DNA of 64,000 bases from Micromonospora musae (GCF_003626635.1 NZ_RAZT01000001.1:434001-498000), one strand, 5' to 3'. Counted from the stretch's first letter, positions 25,281 through 34,664 are shown. Numbers and translations are program-made. The notes: generated by a model from the letters alone, not told the origin.

Positions 25281-26198
25281 TCAGGCGACGTCGGCGCGCC
25301 CGAGCCGCCAGTAACCCATGAACGCGACGGCGTGCCGGTCGAGGCCCCGCTCCCCCACCAGGTGCCGGCGCAGCGCGCGGATGACGCCCGCCTCCCCCGC
25401 CAGCCACGCGTGCAGCGGTGACGCGGCGGTCTCGGTCTCGGCGGGCACCTCCCAGAGGATCTCGGTGTCCACGTCCACGTCGTTGTCGGTGACCGGACCG
25501 GTGGCGGGCTCGGTGCGGGCGGCGATCAGGTCCCCGGCCGCCGCGGCGACGGCCGGGACGAGGAGGCTTCCGTACTCGCCGGCGCCCCGGGGGAGCCAGG
25601 TCAGCTCGACCCCGGGTGGCGTCACCAGCGGGAGCGCGTCGCCGGCCTCCGGGACCTCGATCAGCGCCCGGCCGGACGCGTCCAGCGGCAGACGCTCCAG
25701 GATGGCGGCGATCGCCGGCGCGGCGGTCTCGTCCCCGGCGAGCAGCAGCTGCCCCGTCGACGGCAACCGGAACTCGATGCCGCCGTGGTCACCGGGGTAG
25801 CCGGCGTCCGGGCCGACGAGGGCGATCTCGTCACCGATCCGGGCCCGCCGCGCCCATCGGGTGGCCGGGCCGCCGTCGCCGTGCAGGACCAGGTCGATGT
25901 CGACCTCGGCGAGGTGCGGACGGACGGCCCGCACGGTGTAGGTGCGGATGGGGTTGCGCTGCTCCTCGGGCAGGGCCCGCCACTGCGCGTACCAGTCGGG
26001 GCCGTCCGGCAGCCGTACCCCCTGCTGGCCGGGGAGCGGCAGCGCGAGCTTGATGCGCTGGTCCCAGCCGTTGTCGGCGAACCGGTCGAGGTCGGGGCCG
26101 GTGAAGGTGGCCCGCAGGAACGAGGGGCTCAGCCGGTGGATGGCCCGGACCTCGACGGTGAAGACGCGCCAGGGCGCGATAGGCAGGGTCTCGGTCAT
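25281..26198 (-). CDS. Siderophore-interacting protein (FAD-dependent ferric-siderophore reductase)
   Basis: 305 residues. SIP/ViuB family: FAD-binding barrel with RTYTVRAVRP (FAD phosphate motif RxYTxR), an NAD(P)H-binding lobe starting LLLAGDETAAPAIAAILERL, and the conserved C-terminus VGERGLDRHAVAFMGYWRLGRA. It reduces Fe3+-siderophore in the cytoplasm to free the iron. GAGAGGCACC precedes the ATG. An iron box at 26232-26249 lies 34 bases upstream of the start, so repression by DmdR/IdeR when iron is sufficient is expected. No siderophore synthesis or uptake genes are in the window. Confidence 0.92.
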   Translation of the reverse strand: MTETLPIAPWRVFTVEVRAIHRLSPSFLRATFTGPDLDRFADNGWDQRIKLALPLPGQQGVRLPDGPDWYAQWRALPEEQRNPIRTYTVRAVRPHLAEVDIDLVLHGDGGPATRWARRARIGDEIALVGPDAGYPGDHGGIEFRLPSTGQLLLAGDETAAPAIAAILERLPLDASGRALIEVPEAGDALPLVTPPGVELTWLPRGAGEYGSLLVPAVAAAAGDLIAARTEPATGPVTDNDVDVDTEILWEVPAETETAASPLHAWLAGEAGVIRALRRHLVGERGLDRHAVAFMGYWRLGRADVA

Positions 26199-26231
26199 GG
26201 TGCCTCTCTGGGTCGGGCGGCGCCGGTTGAA

Positions 26232-26249
26232 GGTTAGGCTACCCTAACC
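26232..26249. promoter_or_regulatory. Iron box (DmdR/IdeR-type operator)
   Basis: GGTTAGG-CTAC-CCTAACC, an inverted repeat close to the actinobacterial DtxR/IdeR consensus TTAGGTTAGGCTAACCTAA, upstream of the siderophore reductase gene. Confidence 0.8.
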
Positions 26250-26290
26250 AGCTTTCCCGATGAGCGGAAGTCCGCTGCCGGACCCGGCGT

Positions 26291-28258
26291 TCACACCTCG
26301 ATGTACGAGCCCATGATGACCGTGCGATCGCGCGGCAGGCAGAAGTGCTCGGCGGCGTCGGCGGTGATGAACGAGGTCGTGATGAAGAGCCGCTTGCGCC
26401 AGCGCGGCATGGTCGGCCGGCTCCCGGCGCGCAGCTCGATCTTCGAGAGGAAGTAGGAGGCCTCCTCGGCCTGCACCCGCCCCTCGACGTCACCCGCGTT
26501 GAGCCTGCGGAGCGTCTCGGGCACGTCCGGGCTCTCCATGTACCCGAAGTAGGCGCTCACGTGGGTGATGCCGTCGTCGGAGTAGCCGAGGTCGTCGACG
26601 GCGATCCGCTGGTCCGCGGCGATCCGGGGCACCGGCTTGGTCTCGATCGAGAGGATCACCACGTGCTCGTGGCGTACGTGGTTGTGCTCCACGTTGGCGC
26701 GCATCGCGAGCGGCACGGTCTGCTTTCCCCGGTTGAGGAAGATGGCCGTGCCGGGCACCCGGCGGGCGAGCTTGCCGTCCGCGCGCAGCTCCTCGACGAA
26801 GTCACGCAGCGAGCCCTCGTGCTGCTGTCGCTCGCTGGTGACGATCTCGCGTCCGCGTTTCCACGTCGTCATGATCGTGAAGGCGGCGAGGCCGATCAGC
26901 AACGGCACCCACGCGCCGTGCAGCAGCTTGGTCGCGTTGGCGCCCAGCAGCAGCAGGTCCCACACCAGCAGCGGTATCGCGCCCAGGGCGAGCAGCCAGA
27001 GCGGCACCTTCCACTTCCACCGGCCGAGGTAGAACAGCAGGAAGGTGCTGATCGTGATCGTCGCGGTGACCGCCATGCCGTACGCGAAGGCCAGCCCGGT
27101 CGAGCTGCCGTACGCGAGGACGAGGGTGAGCACCGCGACCATCAGCAGCCAGTTGACCCACGGAACGTAGACCTGGCCGATGGTGGACTCCGAGGTGTGC
27201 AGGATCCGCAGCCGAGGCAGGTAGCCGAGCTCCGCCGCCTGTGAGGCCACCGAGAAGGCGCCGGTGATCACGGATTGGGAGGCGATGACCGTCGCGGCGG
27301 TGGCGAGCAGGGTCAGCGGCAGTCGACCCCAGTCCGGCGCGAGCAGGAAGAACGGGCTGCTGATGTTGCTCGGATCCTTGAGGATCAACGCGCCCTGGCC
27401 GAAGTAGCTCAACGTCAACGCGGGAAACACCAGTACGAGCCAGGCGCGGGTGATCGATCGGCGACCGAAGTGCCCCAGGTCGGCGTAGAGCGCCTCGGCC
27501 CCGGTGACGGCGAGCACGACGGCGGCGAGGGCGAAGAACGCGACCTCGAAGCGGCCGGCCAGGAACCCCAGCGCATAGGTCGGCGACAACGCCTTGAGGA
27601 TGTCCGGATGCGCGGTAATGCCCCGCACCCCGCAGACCGCGACGATGAGGAACCAGACGATCATGATGGGCCCGAAGAGGCGGCCGACCGCGGCGCTCCC
27701 CCGGCGCTGGGCGACGAAGAGCAACGCGATGATCACGACGGTGATGGGGACGACGAGATTTCCGAGTGAGGGTTCGACGACCTTGAGCCCCTCGACGGCG
27801 GAGAGCACCGAGATCGCCGGGGTGATCATGCTGTCGCCGAAGAAGAGCGCCGCACCGAAGATGCCGAACAACACGAGCACCGGCACGGCTCGCCCGCCGC
27901 GGCGTACGTTGCGCCGCAGCAGGGTGATGAGGGCCATGATGCCGCCCTCACCGTCGTTGTCGGCGCGCAGCGCCAGCAGCACGTAGGTGACGGTCACGAT
28001 GATCATCACCGTCCAGAACACCAGTGACACCACGCCGAAGACGTTCTCCGTGCTGACCGGCACGGGATGCGGGTCGCTCGGATTGAACACGGTCTGCATC
28101 GCGTAGATCGGGCTGGTGCCGATGTCGCCGAAGACGACGCCCAACGCGCCGATGACCAGCGCGAGTCGGGCGCTGTCACGGGCGATCGAACTGCTGGCCC
28201 CCAGCGGACGCGACGCCGGTCCGGCCTCGGGCGCGCCCGGCTGCTGGCGCTCGGTCAC
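26291..28258 (-). CDS. kup: Potassium uptake protein (Kup/Trk-independent KUP family)
   Basis: About 655-657 residues. Twelve membrane segments beginning LALVIGALGVVFGDIGTSPIYAMQ, the KUP signature, followed by NDGEGGIMALITLLRR, FGDSMITPAISVLSAVEGL, TGAEALYADLGHFGRR and SVITGAFSVASQAAELG; the C-terminal 150 residues are cytoplasmic (GTAIFLNRGKQTVPLA). It imports K+ with H+. An ATG at 28264 directly abuts AGGGGGG, whereas the GTG at 28258 has it 6 bases upstream, so I prefer 28258. I looked for a c-di-AMP (ydaO) riboswitch in the leader and could not recognise one. Confidence 0.93.
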   Translation of the reverse strand: MTERQQPGAPEAGPASRPLGASSSIARDSARLALVIGALGVVFGDIGTSPIYAMQTVFNPSDPHPVPVSTENVFGVVSLVFWTVMIIVTVTYVLLALRADNDGEGGIMALITLLRRNVRRGGRAVPVLVLFGIFGAALFFGDSMITPAISVLSAVEGLKVVEPSLGNLVVPITVVIIALLFVAQRRGSAAVGRLFGPIMIVWFLIVAVCGVRGITAHPDILKALSPTYALGFLAGRFEVAFFALAAVVLAVTGAEALYADLGHFGRRSITRAWLVLVFPALTLSYFGQGALILKDPSNISSPFFLLAPDWGRLPLTLLATAATVIASQSVITGAFSVASQAAELGYLPRLRILHTSESTIGQVYVPWVNWLLMVAVLTLVLAYGSSTGLAFAYGMAVTATITISTFLLFYLGRWKWKVPLWLLALGAIPLLVWDLLLLGANATKLLHGAWVPLLIGLAAFTIMTTWKRGREIVTSERQQHEGSLRDFVEELRADGKLARRVPGTAIFLNRGKQTVPLAMRANVEHNHVRHEHVVILSIETKPVPRIAADQRIAVDDLGYSDDGITHVSAYFGYMESPDVPETLRRLNAGDVEGRVQAEEASYFLSKIELRAGSRPTMPRWRKRLFITTSFITADAAEHFCLPRDRTVIMGSYIEV

Positions 28259-28468
28259 GGCCATCCCCCCTGTAGCCGGCGACGGCACCGGCTGAACGCC
28301 CAGGGCACCGGATGCCCGACGTCGGCATATCGGCACATTACCGGCACAACGCCGCCTCCGGCGGCGGGTCACGCAGAGAGCAGCCGTCGCCGGAGGCGCG
28401 CTCCGCGGCGCGGGCGTGCTTCCCCTGCGGCGAGCCGCCGGGGAACCGGTCCGGCCGGGACCGCCCGC

Positions 28469-29287
28469 TCAGCCGTTCAGCAGGGTCCGGACGTCCGCGA
28501 ACAGCCGGTCGTCGGCCGCGGCGGCCGCCGGGGAGGTCGCCTCCTGCTGGATGAAGTTGTGCTCCAGGCCGGGCTCCTGACGGTGCAGCACCCGCACCCC
28601 GGCCTCGGCCAGCCGGCGGGCGTAGGCGTTGCCCTCGTCGCGCAGCGCATCGTGCTCGGCGGTCACGAGGACGGTGGCCGGCATGCCACGCAGGTCCGTC
28701 GTCAGCAGCGGGCTGGCGGGAGCCCGGTCGGCCGCCCGCGGCGTCCACTGCTCGACCGCCCAGACGAGGAAGTCGGTGTCCAACGCGTGACCGGACCCCT
28801 CGTCCACGATGCTCGGCTGCGAGAGCGTCAGGTCCGTGTTGGGGAACATCAGGACCTGCCCGGCGGGAAGCTCCTCGCCCGCGTCGCGCAGGCGCAGGCA
28901 GGCCATGGTGGCCAGGTAGCCGCCGGCGCTGTCCCCGGCCACCGCCACCGGCCGAGCCCAGCGCAGGACCGCCACCACGTCGTCGACGGCCGCCGGGTAC
29001 GGGTGTTCGGGCGCGCGCCGGTAGTCGACGGCGAGCACCTCGACGTCGCAGGCGTCGGCGAGCCGCCGGCAGATCCGGTCGTGGGTGTCCAGGTCACCCA
29101 GGACGAAGCCGCCTCCGTGTGCGAACACCACCCGCGGCCGCGCCTGCTCGGACGGGCGGTAGTGGCGCAGCCGCAGGCCGTTCGGCCCCTCGACGTCCGC
29201 CACGCGGGCCAGCGCGGGCCCCCGGGGACGTGCGGCGGCTCGCCGACGCGAGCCTTCGCGCAGTTCCGACGCATCGAAGGACGCCAT
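28469..29287 (-). CDS. Alpha/beta hydrolase (hormone-sensitive-lipase-type esterase)
   Basis: 272 residues from the ATG at 29287. The HSL/bHSL family IV plan is clear: oxyanion-hole HGGGFVLGD (about 72-80), nucleophile elbow GDSAGG (about 134-139), catalytic acid around EHDALRDEG and histidine in LEHNFIQQE. It hydrolyses short-chain esters, including possibly acylated drugs or metabolites; cytoplasmic, no signal. It is on the same strand as kup, 210 bases upstream, with a small GC hairpin (28351-28365) between, so probably separate transcription. Confidence 0.88.
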   Translation of the reverse strand: MASFDASELREGSRRRAAARPRGPALARVADVEGPNGLRLRHYRPSEQARPRVVFAHGGGFVLGDLDTHDRICRRLADACDVEVLAVDYRRAPEHPYPAAVDDVVAVLRWARPVAVAGDSAGGYLATMACLRLRDAGEELPAGQVLMFPNTDLTLSQPSIVDEGSGHALDTDFLVWAVEQWTPRAADRAPASPLLTTDLRGMPATVLVTAEHDALRDEGNAYARRLAEAGVRVLHRQEPGLEHNFIQQEATSPAAAAADDRLFADVRTLLNG

Positions 29288-29507
29288 GAGGTTCTCTCTT
29301 CCGGGCAGGATCGACGCCGGGAAGCCGGAGTTCCGGCCCGCGCTCAGGCGACCCTGCCGGCCGGAGCGGCCCGGGTGACGCCACACGCGGCTCAGACTCT
29401 AACGCCCGCCGGCGCCGCTGCTCGTACGGGCGGAGCTACCGCACCAGGATCTCCCCCGCCCGGGGCAGCGGCCGATCGGCCCGCAAGAGCCCCGCGCGGT
29501 CCGTGGC

Positions 29508-29549
29508 GGGCTCGGTGACCTCGTCACGGCACCGAGGTCAACCGAGCCC
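29508..29549 (-). terminator. Hairpin terminator after the phoD-2 operon
   Basis: GGGCTCGGTGACCTCG (29508-29523) pairs with 29533-29549, 16 bp with one bulged A and a 9-base loop. It lies 25 bases past the stop of the propeller-like gene on the minus strand. Confidence 0.65.
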
Positions 29550-29573
29550 CTCCCACTGGGATATCCGTACCGG

Positions 29574-30905
29574 TCAGCCTGCCCGGTTCGCGGCTCGGGC
29601 CTTCATCCGGCGCAGCTCCTGCGCCGAGACCTGCCAGGTGGAGTTGGTCGTACCCAGGCCGAGGAGCACCTGGTCGAACGTGTTCCCGTCGTTGTCGTCG
29701 GTGTAGCAGACGGTCACCTCACCCCATGGCGAGGCTGCCACGGCCATCTGGTCCTGACGACCGGTCGTGGTCTGGCTCAACGCCTGGGCCGGCAGCCGGC
29801 CGCCGGCCGTACCGTCCGGGTTGAGGCCCCGCGCCCAGACGTCCGAGTCGGCGCCGACGACCGTCCACCCCACGACGACGTTGCCCTGGTCGTCGATGCC
29901 GACGCCGGGCGCGGTGGCGCCGGCGCCGCCGGAGACCTGGACCTCGGCGTGCCGGGCGGCGCCGGCGGCACCGAACGAGCGCTCCCAGACACCGCGGGTG
30001 CCCGTGTGATCGGATTCCCACGCCACGGTGAAGTCACCGGCGAAGTTCGCCGCGACCGAGGCGCGCTGCTGCTGCCCGTCGCTCTGCGCGTTGGCCGTCC
30101 GCCGCGACAGCACCACCGATCCGTTGGATCGCGCCAGCCGGGCGAGGCCGATGTTGTAGAAGCCGTTCGCGTTGGCGTCCTCGTCCCAGACCACGAGGGC
30201 CTCGCCTGAGGCGGAGACCGCCACGTCGGGGCGGTGGTGCGCGCCCGTGGTCTGGGAGGCGGTCACCTCGTACGCCTTGCTGGTGGCGGCGGTGTAACCG
30301 GCGGCCCGGACGGTGGCGGGGGCGGTTCCCTGGATGTCCTCCCAGACCACGGCGAACCCGACCGCGGCGGCGTTGTTGGGCGCGCCGTCCGGGTCCACTG
30401 CGACCTTCGGCCAGATCTGCTGCCCGGCGTCGCTCGCGTTGACCTGGCCGGAGCCGAGCACCGCCCCGGCCGGCGACACCACCCGGTACTGGATGTTGTA
30501 GACGCCGTTGCCGTCGCCGTCGGCGGCCCAGACCACCACCGCGTTGCCCCGGTCGTCGAGCCCGACGTCCGGGCTGATGTGCCGCCAGGCGGCCCCGCTG
30601 GTTCCGCTGCCGGAGAGCTTCACCTCGTACGCCGGCACGCCGTCGCGGAACAGCCGCAGGAAGATCTCGCTGTGCGTGTCGTCCGCCGGGTTGGTGCTGT
30701 CCCGGTCGTCCTCCCAGACGACCGCCACCTGGCCGTTGCGGTTCATGGCGACGGCCGACAGGTCCTGGTCGCCGGCGGAGGCGCTGTTCGCCGTGGTCCA
30801 GGTGACGGCCTCGGCGGTCATCGCGGTCGGCGCGGCGGCGGGGACGGCGCCCGGTACCGCCAGGACGGGCGCGACGAGCAGTGCGGTCAGTAGTGACATC
30901 GACAT
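29574..30905 (-). CDS. Secreted propeller-like repeat protein
   Basis: 443 residues; AGGAGAG precedes the ATG at 30905. Signal peptide to about residue 30 (MSMSLLTALLVAP ... AAAPTAM). The mature protein is a series of roughly 45-60-residue beta repeats sharing the pattern D-hydrophobic-A-x-D-xx-G-x-x-hydrophobic-V-V-W-x-D (NGQVAVVWEDDRDS, GNAVVVWAADGDG, VGFAVVWEDIQG, GEALVVWDEDANANG, GDFTVAWESD, GNVVVGWTVVGAD, GEVTVCYTDDNDG), about seven copies, suggesting a propeller. Function unknown; adhesin or glycan/phosphate-ester-binding role possible. It starts 10 bases after phoD-2, so it is co-transcribed and possibly acts with it. Confidence 0.75.
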   Translation of the reverse strand: MSMSLLTALLVAPVLAVPGAVPAAAPTAMTAEAVTWTTANSASAGDQDLSAVAMNRNGQVAVVWEDDRDSTNPADDTHSEIFLRLFRDGVPAYEVKLSGSGTSGAAWRHISPDVGLDDRGNAVVVWAADGDGNGVYNIQYRVVSPAGAVLGSGQVNASDAGQQIWPKVAVDPDGAPNNAAAVGFAVVWEDIQGTAPATVRAAGYTAATSKAYEVTASQTTGAHHRPDVAVSASGEALVVWDEDANANGFYNIGLARLARSNGSVVLSRRTANAQSDGQQQRASVAANFAGDFTVAWESDHTGTRGVWERSFGAAGAARHAEVQVSGGAGATAPGVGIDDQGNVVVGWTVVGADSDVWARGLNPDGTAGGRLPAQALSQTTTGRQDQMAVAASPWGEVTVCYTDDNDGNTFDQVLLGLGTTNSTWQVSAQELRRMKARAANRAG

Positions 30906-30915
30906 CTTCTCTCTC

Positions 30916-32442
30916 CTAACCGGCCTGCAGCCCGGGCCGGCCGTCGAGGATGACGAACGAGCGGGCCGTGGAGACGGCCGCGCCGTGCTCGGTCACCGTG
31001 TTCACCGAGCGGAAGTCCGCCCGGATCTGGCTGCGGCTGATCGTGGTGCGGACGTAGCCGCGCCGGTTCGAGTAGAACTTCAGGTGCGGATTGGTCGCCG
31101 CGTTCGGGATGGTGGTGGTGGCGCTGCCGTTACCGCCCGAGGTGATCGAGGTGCAGACCAGCTCGGTGCCGATCGTCGCCGAGGCGGGGTTCGCGTAGTC
31201 GGCCTTGAGCTCGTTGGCCCAGGAGTTGTGCACGTCGCCGGTGAGGACGATCGGGTTGCGGACCCCACGCTGCTGCCAGCCGGTCTGGATCCGGGCGCGA
31301 GAGGCCCGGTAGCCGTCCCAGGCGTCCATGTTCGCGGCCCCGTTCGCGTCGAGCTGGCGGGCGAAGAAGACCTGCTGCCCGAGGATGTCCCAGGTGCCGT
31401 AGTGCTGAGCCAGCCCGTCGAGCAGCCACGTCTCCTGCGCCGCGCCGGTGAGCGACCGGGTGGCCAGGTCGGCGTCGGAGCAGACCTTCCACCCGTCGCC
31501 GCACGCCTGGTCGTCCCGGAACTGCCGGGTGTCGAGCATGTGGAAGGTGGCGAGCTGCCCCCACCGGACGCGCCGGTACAGCGGGATGCTGTTGCCGGCC
31601 GGCGCCGAGGTCGGCCGCAGCGGCATGTTCTCGTAGTAGGCCCGGTACGCCGCGGTGCGCCGGGCGGTCCACTGCGCGGTCGTCAGCGCCGGGCTGCTGT
31701 CCGCGCGAACCATGTTGGCGTAGTTGTTCTCCACCTCGTGGTCGTCCGGCACCACCAGCCAGGGCGCCGCCGCGTGCGCCGCCTGCAGGTCCGGGTCGGA
31801 CTTGTACAGGGCGTACCGGCGGCGGTAGTCCGCCAGCGACACGATCTCGGCGCCGACGTGCTGCCGTACCGCCGAGGTGTTGGTGCCACCTTCGTAGATG
31901 TAGTCGCCGAGGTGCAGGACGAGGCCCGGATTGTCCTCGGCCATCCGCCGGTAGGCCGTGTAGTAACCCGACTCGTAGTGGGCGCAGGAGGCGAACGCCA
32001 TCACCAGGTCGCGGCCGAAGGTGCCCGGCGCCGGGGCGGTCCGCGTCCGGCCGACCGGGGAGATGTGGCCCTGCGCGCGGAAACGGTAGTAGTAGTCGGA
32101 GTCGGCCGCGAGGCCACCGGCGATGACGTGCACGGAGTGCGCGTCGGCGTAGCGGGCGGCGACGGAGCCGGAGGCGACCAGCGAGGAGAAGCTCGCGTTC
32201 GTCGACACCTGCCACTCGACGGTCACGTCCGCGTTGGCCATGCCACCCTGCCCGTCGGCGTTCAGCGGCGACGGCGCCAGCCGGGTCCAGAGCACGACAC
32301 TGTCGGGCGCCGGGTCGCCGGAGGCGACACCGAGTTTGAAGGGGTACGGCGCTGCGGCTCGGGCACCCTGCAGGGGCGTCAGCGCGGCGCCCGCGGCGGT
32401 CAGTCCACCGAGGACGAATATGCGACGGCTCAGCCTTGTCAT
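30916..32442 (-). CDS. phoD: Alkaline phosphatase D family phosphodiesterase/phosphatase (second copy)
   Basis: 508 residues from the ATG at 32442, with a twin-arginine signal LSRRIFVLGGLTAAG. Same domain plan as the copy at 16305-17879: PhoD_N (FKLGVASGDPAPDSVVLWTRLAP), then FASCAHYESGYYTAY, VLHLGDYIYEG, VPDDHEVENNYANM and VLTGDVHNSW with the metal ligands kept. The two copies share long stretches by eye but differ in signal peptide and C-terminus, so they are old paralogues, not a recent duplication. It leads a two-gene operon with the propeller-like protein and is divergent from rtcB. Confidence 0.9.
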   Translation of the reverse strand: MTRLSRRIFVLGGLTAAGAALTPLQGARAAAPYPFKLGVASGDPAPDSVVLWTRLAPSPLNADGQGGMANADVTVEWQVSTNASFSSLVASGSVAARYADAHSVHVIAGGLAADSDYYYRFRAQGHISPVGRTRTAPAPGTFGRDLVMAFASCAHYESGYYTAYRRMAEDNPGLVLHLGDYIYEGGTNTSAVRQHVGAEIVSLADYRRRYALYKSDPDLQAAHAAAPWLVVPDDHEVENNYANMVRADSSPALTTAQWTARRTAAYRAYYENMPLRPTSAPAGNSIPLYRRVRWGQLATFHMLDTRQFRDDQACGDGWKVCSDADLATRSLTGAAQETWLLDGLAQHYGTWDILGQQVFFARQLDANGAANMDAWDGYRASRARIQTGWQQRGVRNPIVLTGDVHNSWANELKADYANPASATIGTELVCTSITSGGNGSATTTIPNAATNPHLKFYSNRRGYVRTTISRSQIRADFRSVNTVTEHGAAVSTARSFVILDGRPGLQAG

Positions 32443-32712
32443 GGCGAGCACTTTCGAGAACGTCGATGAACGGCGGGCTTTGCGACCCGGAATCCGGAGT
32501 GACACCACGCCGTCCGGTGCACGGCGATTCGGTGTACGGCCCCGGCGTCGTCCACCGCGCCGGCTGAAATTCGGTTGCCGGACGCCACGGGTTCCACGAG
32601 GGTGGTGCGCATGAGGTTCTGACGGACACCACCCACGTTTCCCGAGGCGTCGTGACATCGACCGGCGCCGCGCTGTCGTCCGCCCTCTTTCCTCCGCGAA
32701 AAGTGAGCCTCC

Positions 32713-33891
32713 TTGTCTCTGCACGCCTCCCCTTCGGAGTTCCACCCGCACGCCACCCCCGCCACCGTCACCGTCTTCGCCTCGGCCGAGAGCTGGATCG
32801 AGTCGGACGCCCTCCGGCAGTGCCAGCAGGTGGCCGCCCTCGACGGGATGGTCCACGTCGCCGCCATGCCGGACCTGCATCCGGGCAAAGGCGCGCCGAT
32901 CGGCGCCGCCATGTCCGCCACCGTGCTGTATCCGTTCCTGGTCGGCTCCGACATCGGTTGCGGCATCGCCGTGTTCCCGATCCGGCTCAAGCGCGCCGTG
33001 CCCGAGAAGCTCGCCGCCCGGTTCCCCGACCTCGACCGGCCGCTGGACCCCGAGCGGGACGCCGACGACCCCGCCTGGGCCGTCGTCGAGGGCGACCTTC
33101 CCGCCGGCCACGTCGACGGGCTCGGGACGGTCGGCCGGGGCAACCACTTCGTGGAGCTGGCCCGCATCGGCACGGTCTTCGAGCCGGGCCACGCCGCCCG
33201 CCTCGGGCTGGAGACCGCAGACCTGGTGCTCGTCGTGCACAGCGGCTCCCGTGGGCTCGGCGAGCAGATCCTGCGTACGCACACCGAGGTCCACGGCGCC
33301 GGCCCCGCGCCCGACGTCGCCGCCTACCTGACCGCGCACGACGAGGCCGTACGGTGGGGATCGCTCAACCGGCGGCTGCTCGCCGCGCGGGTCGCCCTCG
33401 CCCTCGGCGCGGAGCCCACCGAGCCGGTCGTCGACCAGTGCCACAACCTGGTCGAGGTCCGCGACGGGCGCTACCTGCACCGCAAGGGAGCAGCGCCGGG
33501 TGACGGCCGCGACGTGCTGATCGCCGGGACCCGCGGCACCCCGTCCTACCTGGTGGCCGCGCACGCCGGTCCGGCCGCCAACTTCTCGGTGGCCCACGGC
33601 GCAGGTCGCAAGATGTCCCGCGCCGACGCCCTGCGTCGCGGCCGGGCCAAGCACACGGTCGAGGAGCTGCGCCGCACCCCGGTCGGTTCGGTGGTGGTCT
33701 GCGGTGAGCGGCAACTGCTCTTCGAGGAGGCGCCCTCGGCCTACAAGCGCATCGAGCGGGTCGTCGCCGACCTCGTCGACCACGAGCTGGCCACTCCCGT
33801 GGCCACCACCATTCCCCTGGTCACCTACAAGACGCCCGAGGCCGGTACCGCCGACCGCCGGGACGGCCGTCGTGGACGCAGGCGCGCATGA
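32713..33891 (+). CDS. rtcB: RtcB-family RNA ligase (PrfH-linked type)
   Basis: 392 residues; a TTG at 32713 is the first start after an in-frame stop at 32704. RtcB motifs: MPDLHPGKGAPIGA (about 52-65), GSDIGCG with Mn-binding Cys83, VGRGNHFVE, VHSGSRGLG and the guanylated-histidine region VAHGAGRKMSR (about 296-304). RtcB joins 2',3'-cyclic phosphate and 5'-OH RNA ends using GTP. At about 390 residues it is the shorter form that accompanies peptide release factor H. The prfH gene overlaps it by 4 bases (ATGA), so both are made together. A basic C-terminal tail (RRDGRRGRRRA) follows the domain. Confidence 0.9.
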   Translation: MSLHASPSEFHPHATPATVTVFASAESWIESDALRQCQQVAALDGMVHVAAMPDLHPGKGAPIGAAMSATVLYPFLVGSDIGCGIAVFPIRLKRAVPEKLAARFPDLDRPLDPERDADDPAWAVVEGDLPAGHVDGLGTVGRGNHFVELARIGTVFEPGHAARLGLETADLVLVVHSGSRGLGEQILRTHTEVHGAGPAPDVAAYLTAHDEAVRWGSLNRRLLAARVALALGAEPTEPVVDQCHNLVEVRDGRYLHRKGAAPGDGRDVLIAGTRGTPSYLVAAHAGPAANFSVAHGAGRKMSRADALRRGRAKHTVEELRRTPVGSVVVCGERQLLFEEAPSAYKRIERVVADLVDHELATPVATTIPLVTYKTPEAGTADRRDGRRGRRRA

Positions 33892-34562
33892 CCGTGCACC
33901 TGCTCCTCTCCGCCGGCCGCGGCCCGCAGGAGTGCGCCTGGGCGCTCACCCACCTGCTGAGCCGCCTCGAGGCCGACGCCACCCGGCAGGGCCTGACGAT
34001 CCGGCGGGTCCGGACCGTGCCCGGTGAGCGGCCCGACACCCTCCGCTCCGCGTTGATCCGGATCGACGGAGTCGACACCGAGGTCTTCGCCGCCTCGTGG
34101 ACCGGCACGCTCTGCTGGCAGGCCCCCAGCCCGTACCGGGCGGGAACCGGGCGCAAGAACTGGTACGTCGTGGCCCGTCCCTGTCGGCTCGACGGGCCGA
34201 CCACGGGCTTCTCCGAGGACGACGTCGACGTCGTCGCCTGTCGTACCGGTGGGCCGGGTGGCCAGCATCGGAACAAGGCCAGCACGGCCGTGCGGGCCAC
34301 CCACCGCCCGACGGGCACCGTGGTCGTGGTCGACACCGAGCGGCAGTTCAGCCTGAACCGCCGGATCGCCATGCAGCGGCTACGGCAGCGCCTCGAGGAC
34401 GGCGACGAGGCGGCCCGACGCGACGTCGCCACCGACCGGTGGCGGATCCACGACGAGCTGGTGCGCGGCAACCCCACCCGGGTCGAACGGCCGGAGCCGC
34501 CGCCGCGCGACTCAGCGCCCGTCCGACGGTCCCGGCCTCTTCGGCCACGATCGCCGCGCTGA
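33888..34562 (+). CDS. prfH: Peptide chain release factor H-like protein
   Basis: 224 residues, start ATG overlapping the rtcB stop. The peptidyl-tRNA hydrolysis loop is CRTGGPGGQHRNK with GGQ at 124-126, followed by ASTAVRATHRPTG and the RF-type tail region RQFSLNRRIAMQRLRQRL. It lacks the codon-recognition domain of RF1/RF2, as expected for RF-H; the first 110 residues (HLLLSAGRGPQECAWALTHLL ...) are the PrfH-type N-terminal part. In E. coli relatives PrfH frees ribosomes stalled by a cut in the 16S decoding centre and the partner RtcB reseals the cut. The C-terminus (about 195-224) is proline/arginine-rich, disordered. Confidence 0.88.
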   Translation: MTVHLLLSAGRGPQECAWALTHLLSRLEADATRQGLTIRRVRTVPGERPDTLRSALIRIDGVDTEVFAASWTGTLCWQAPSPYRAGTGRKNWYVVARPCRLDGPTTGFSEDDVDVVACRTGGPGGQHRNKASTAVRATHRPTGTVVVVDTERQFSLNRRIAMQRLRQRLEDGDEAARRDVATDRWRIHDELVRGNPTRVERPEPPPRDSAPVRRSRPLRPRSPR

Positions 34563-34664
34563 TCGCGGCGGGCCGTCCCGCCACGGTGCGACGGCGTGGT
34601 GACGCCACAGAGACGGCGGCCGAGGACCATCGGTTACACGGCCTCTCCACCCCAGGGAGGAAAG

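Noticed and set aside
28259..28468. c-di-AMP (ydaO) riboswitch before kup
   Set aside because: The leader is only about 200 bases and I could not find the conserved ydaO core motifs; a covariance-model search would decide.
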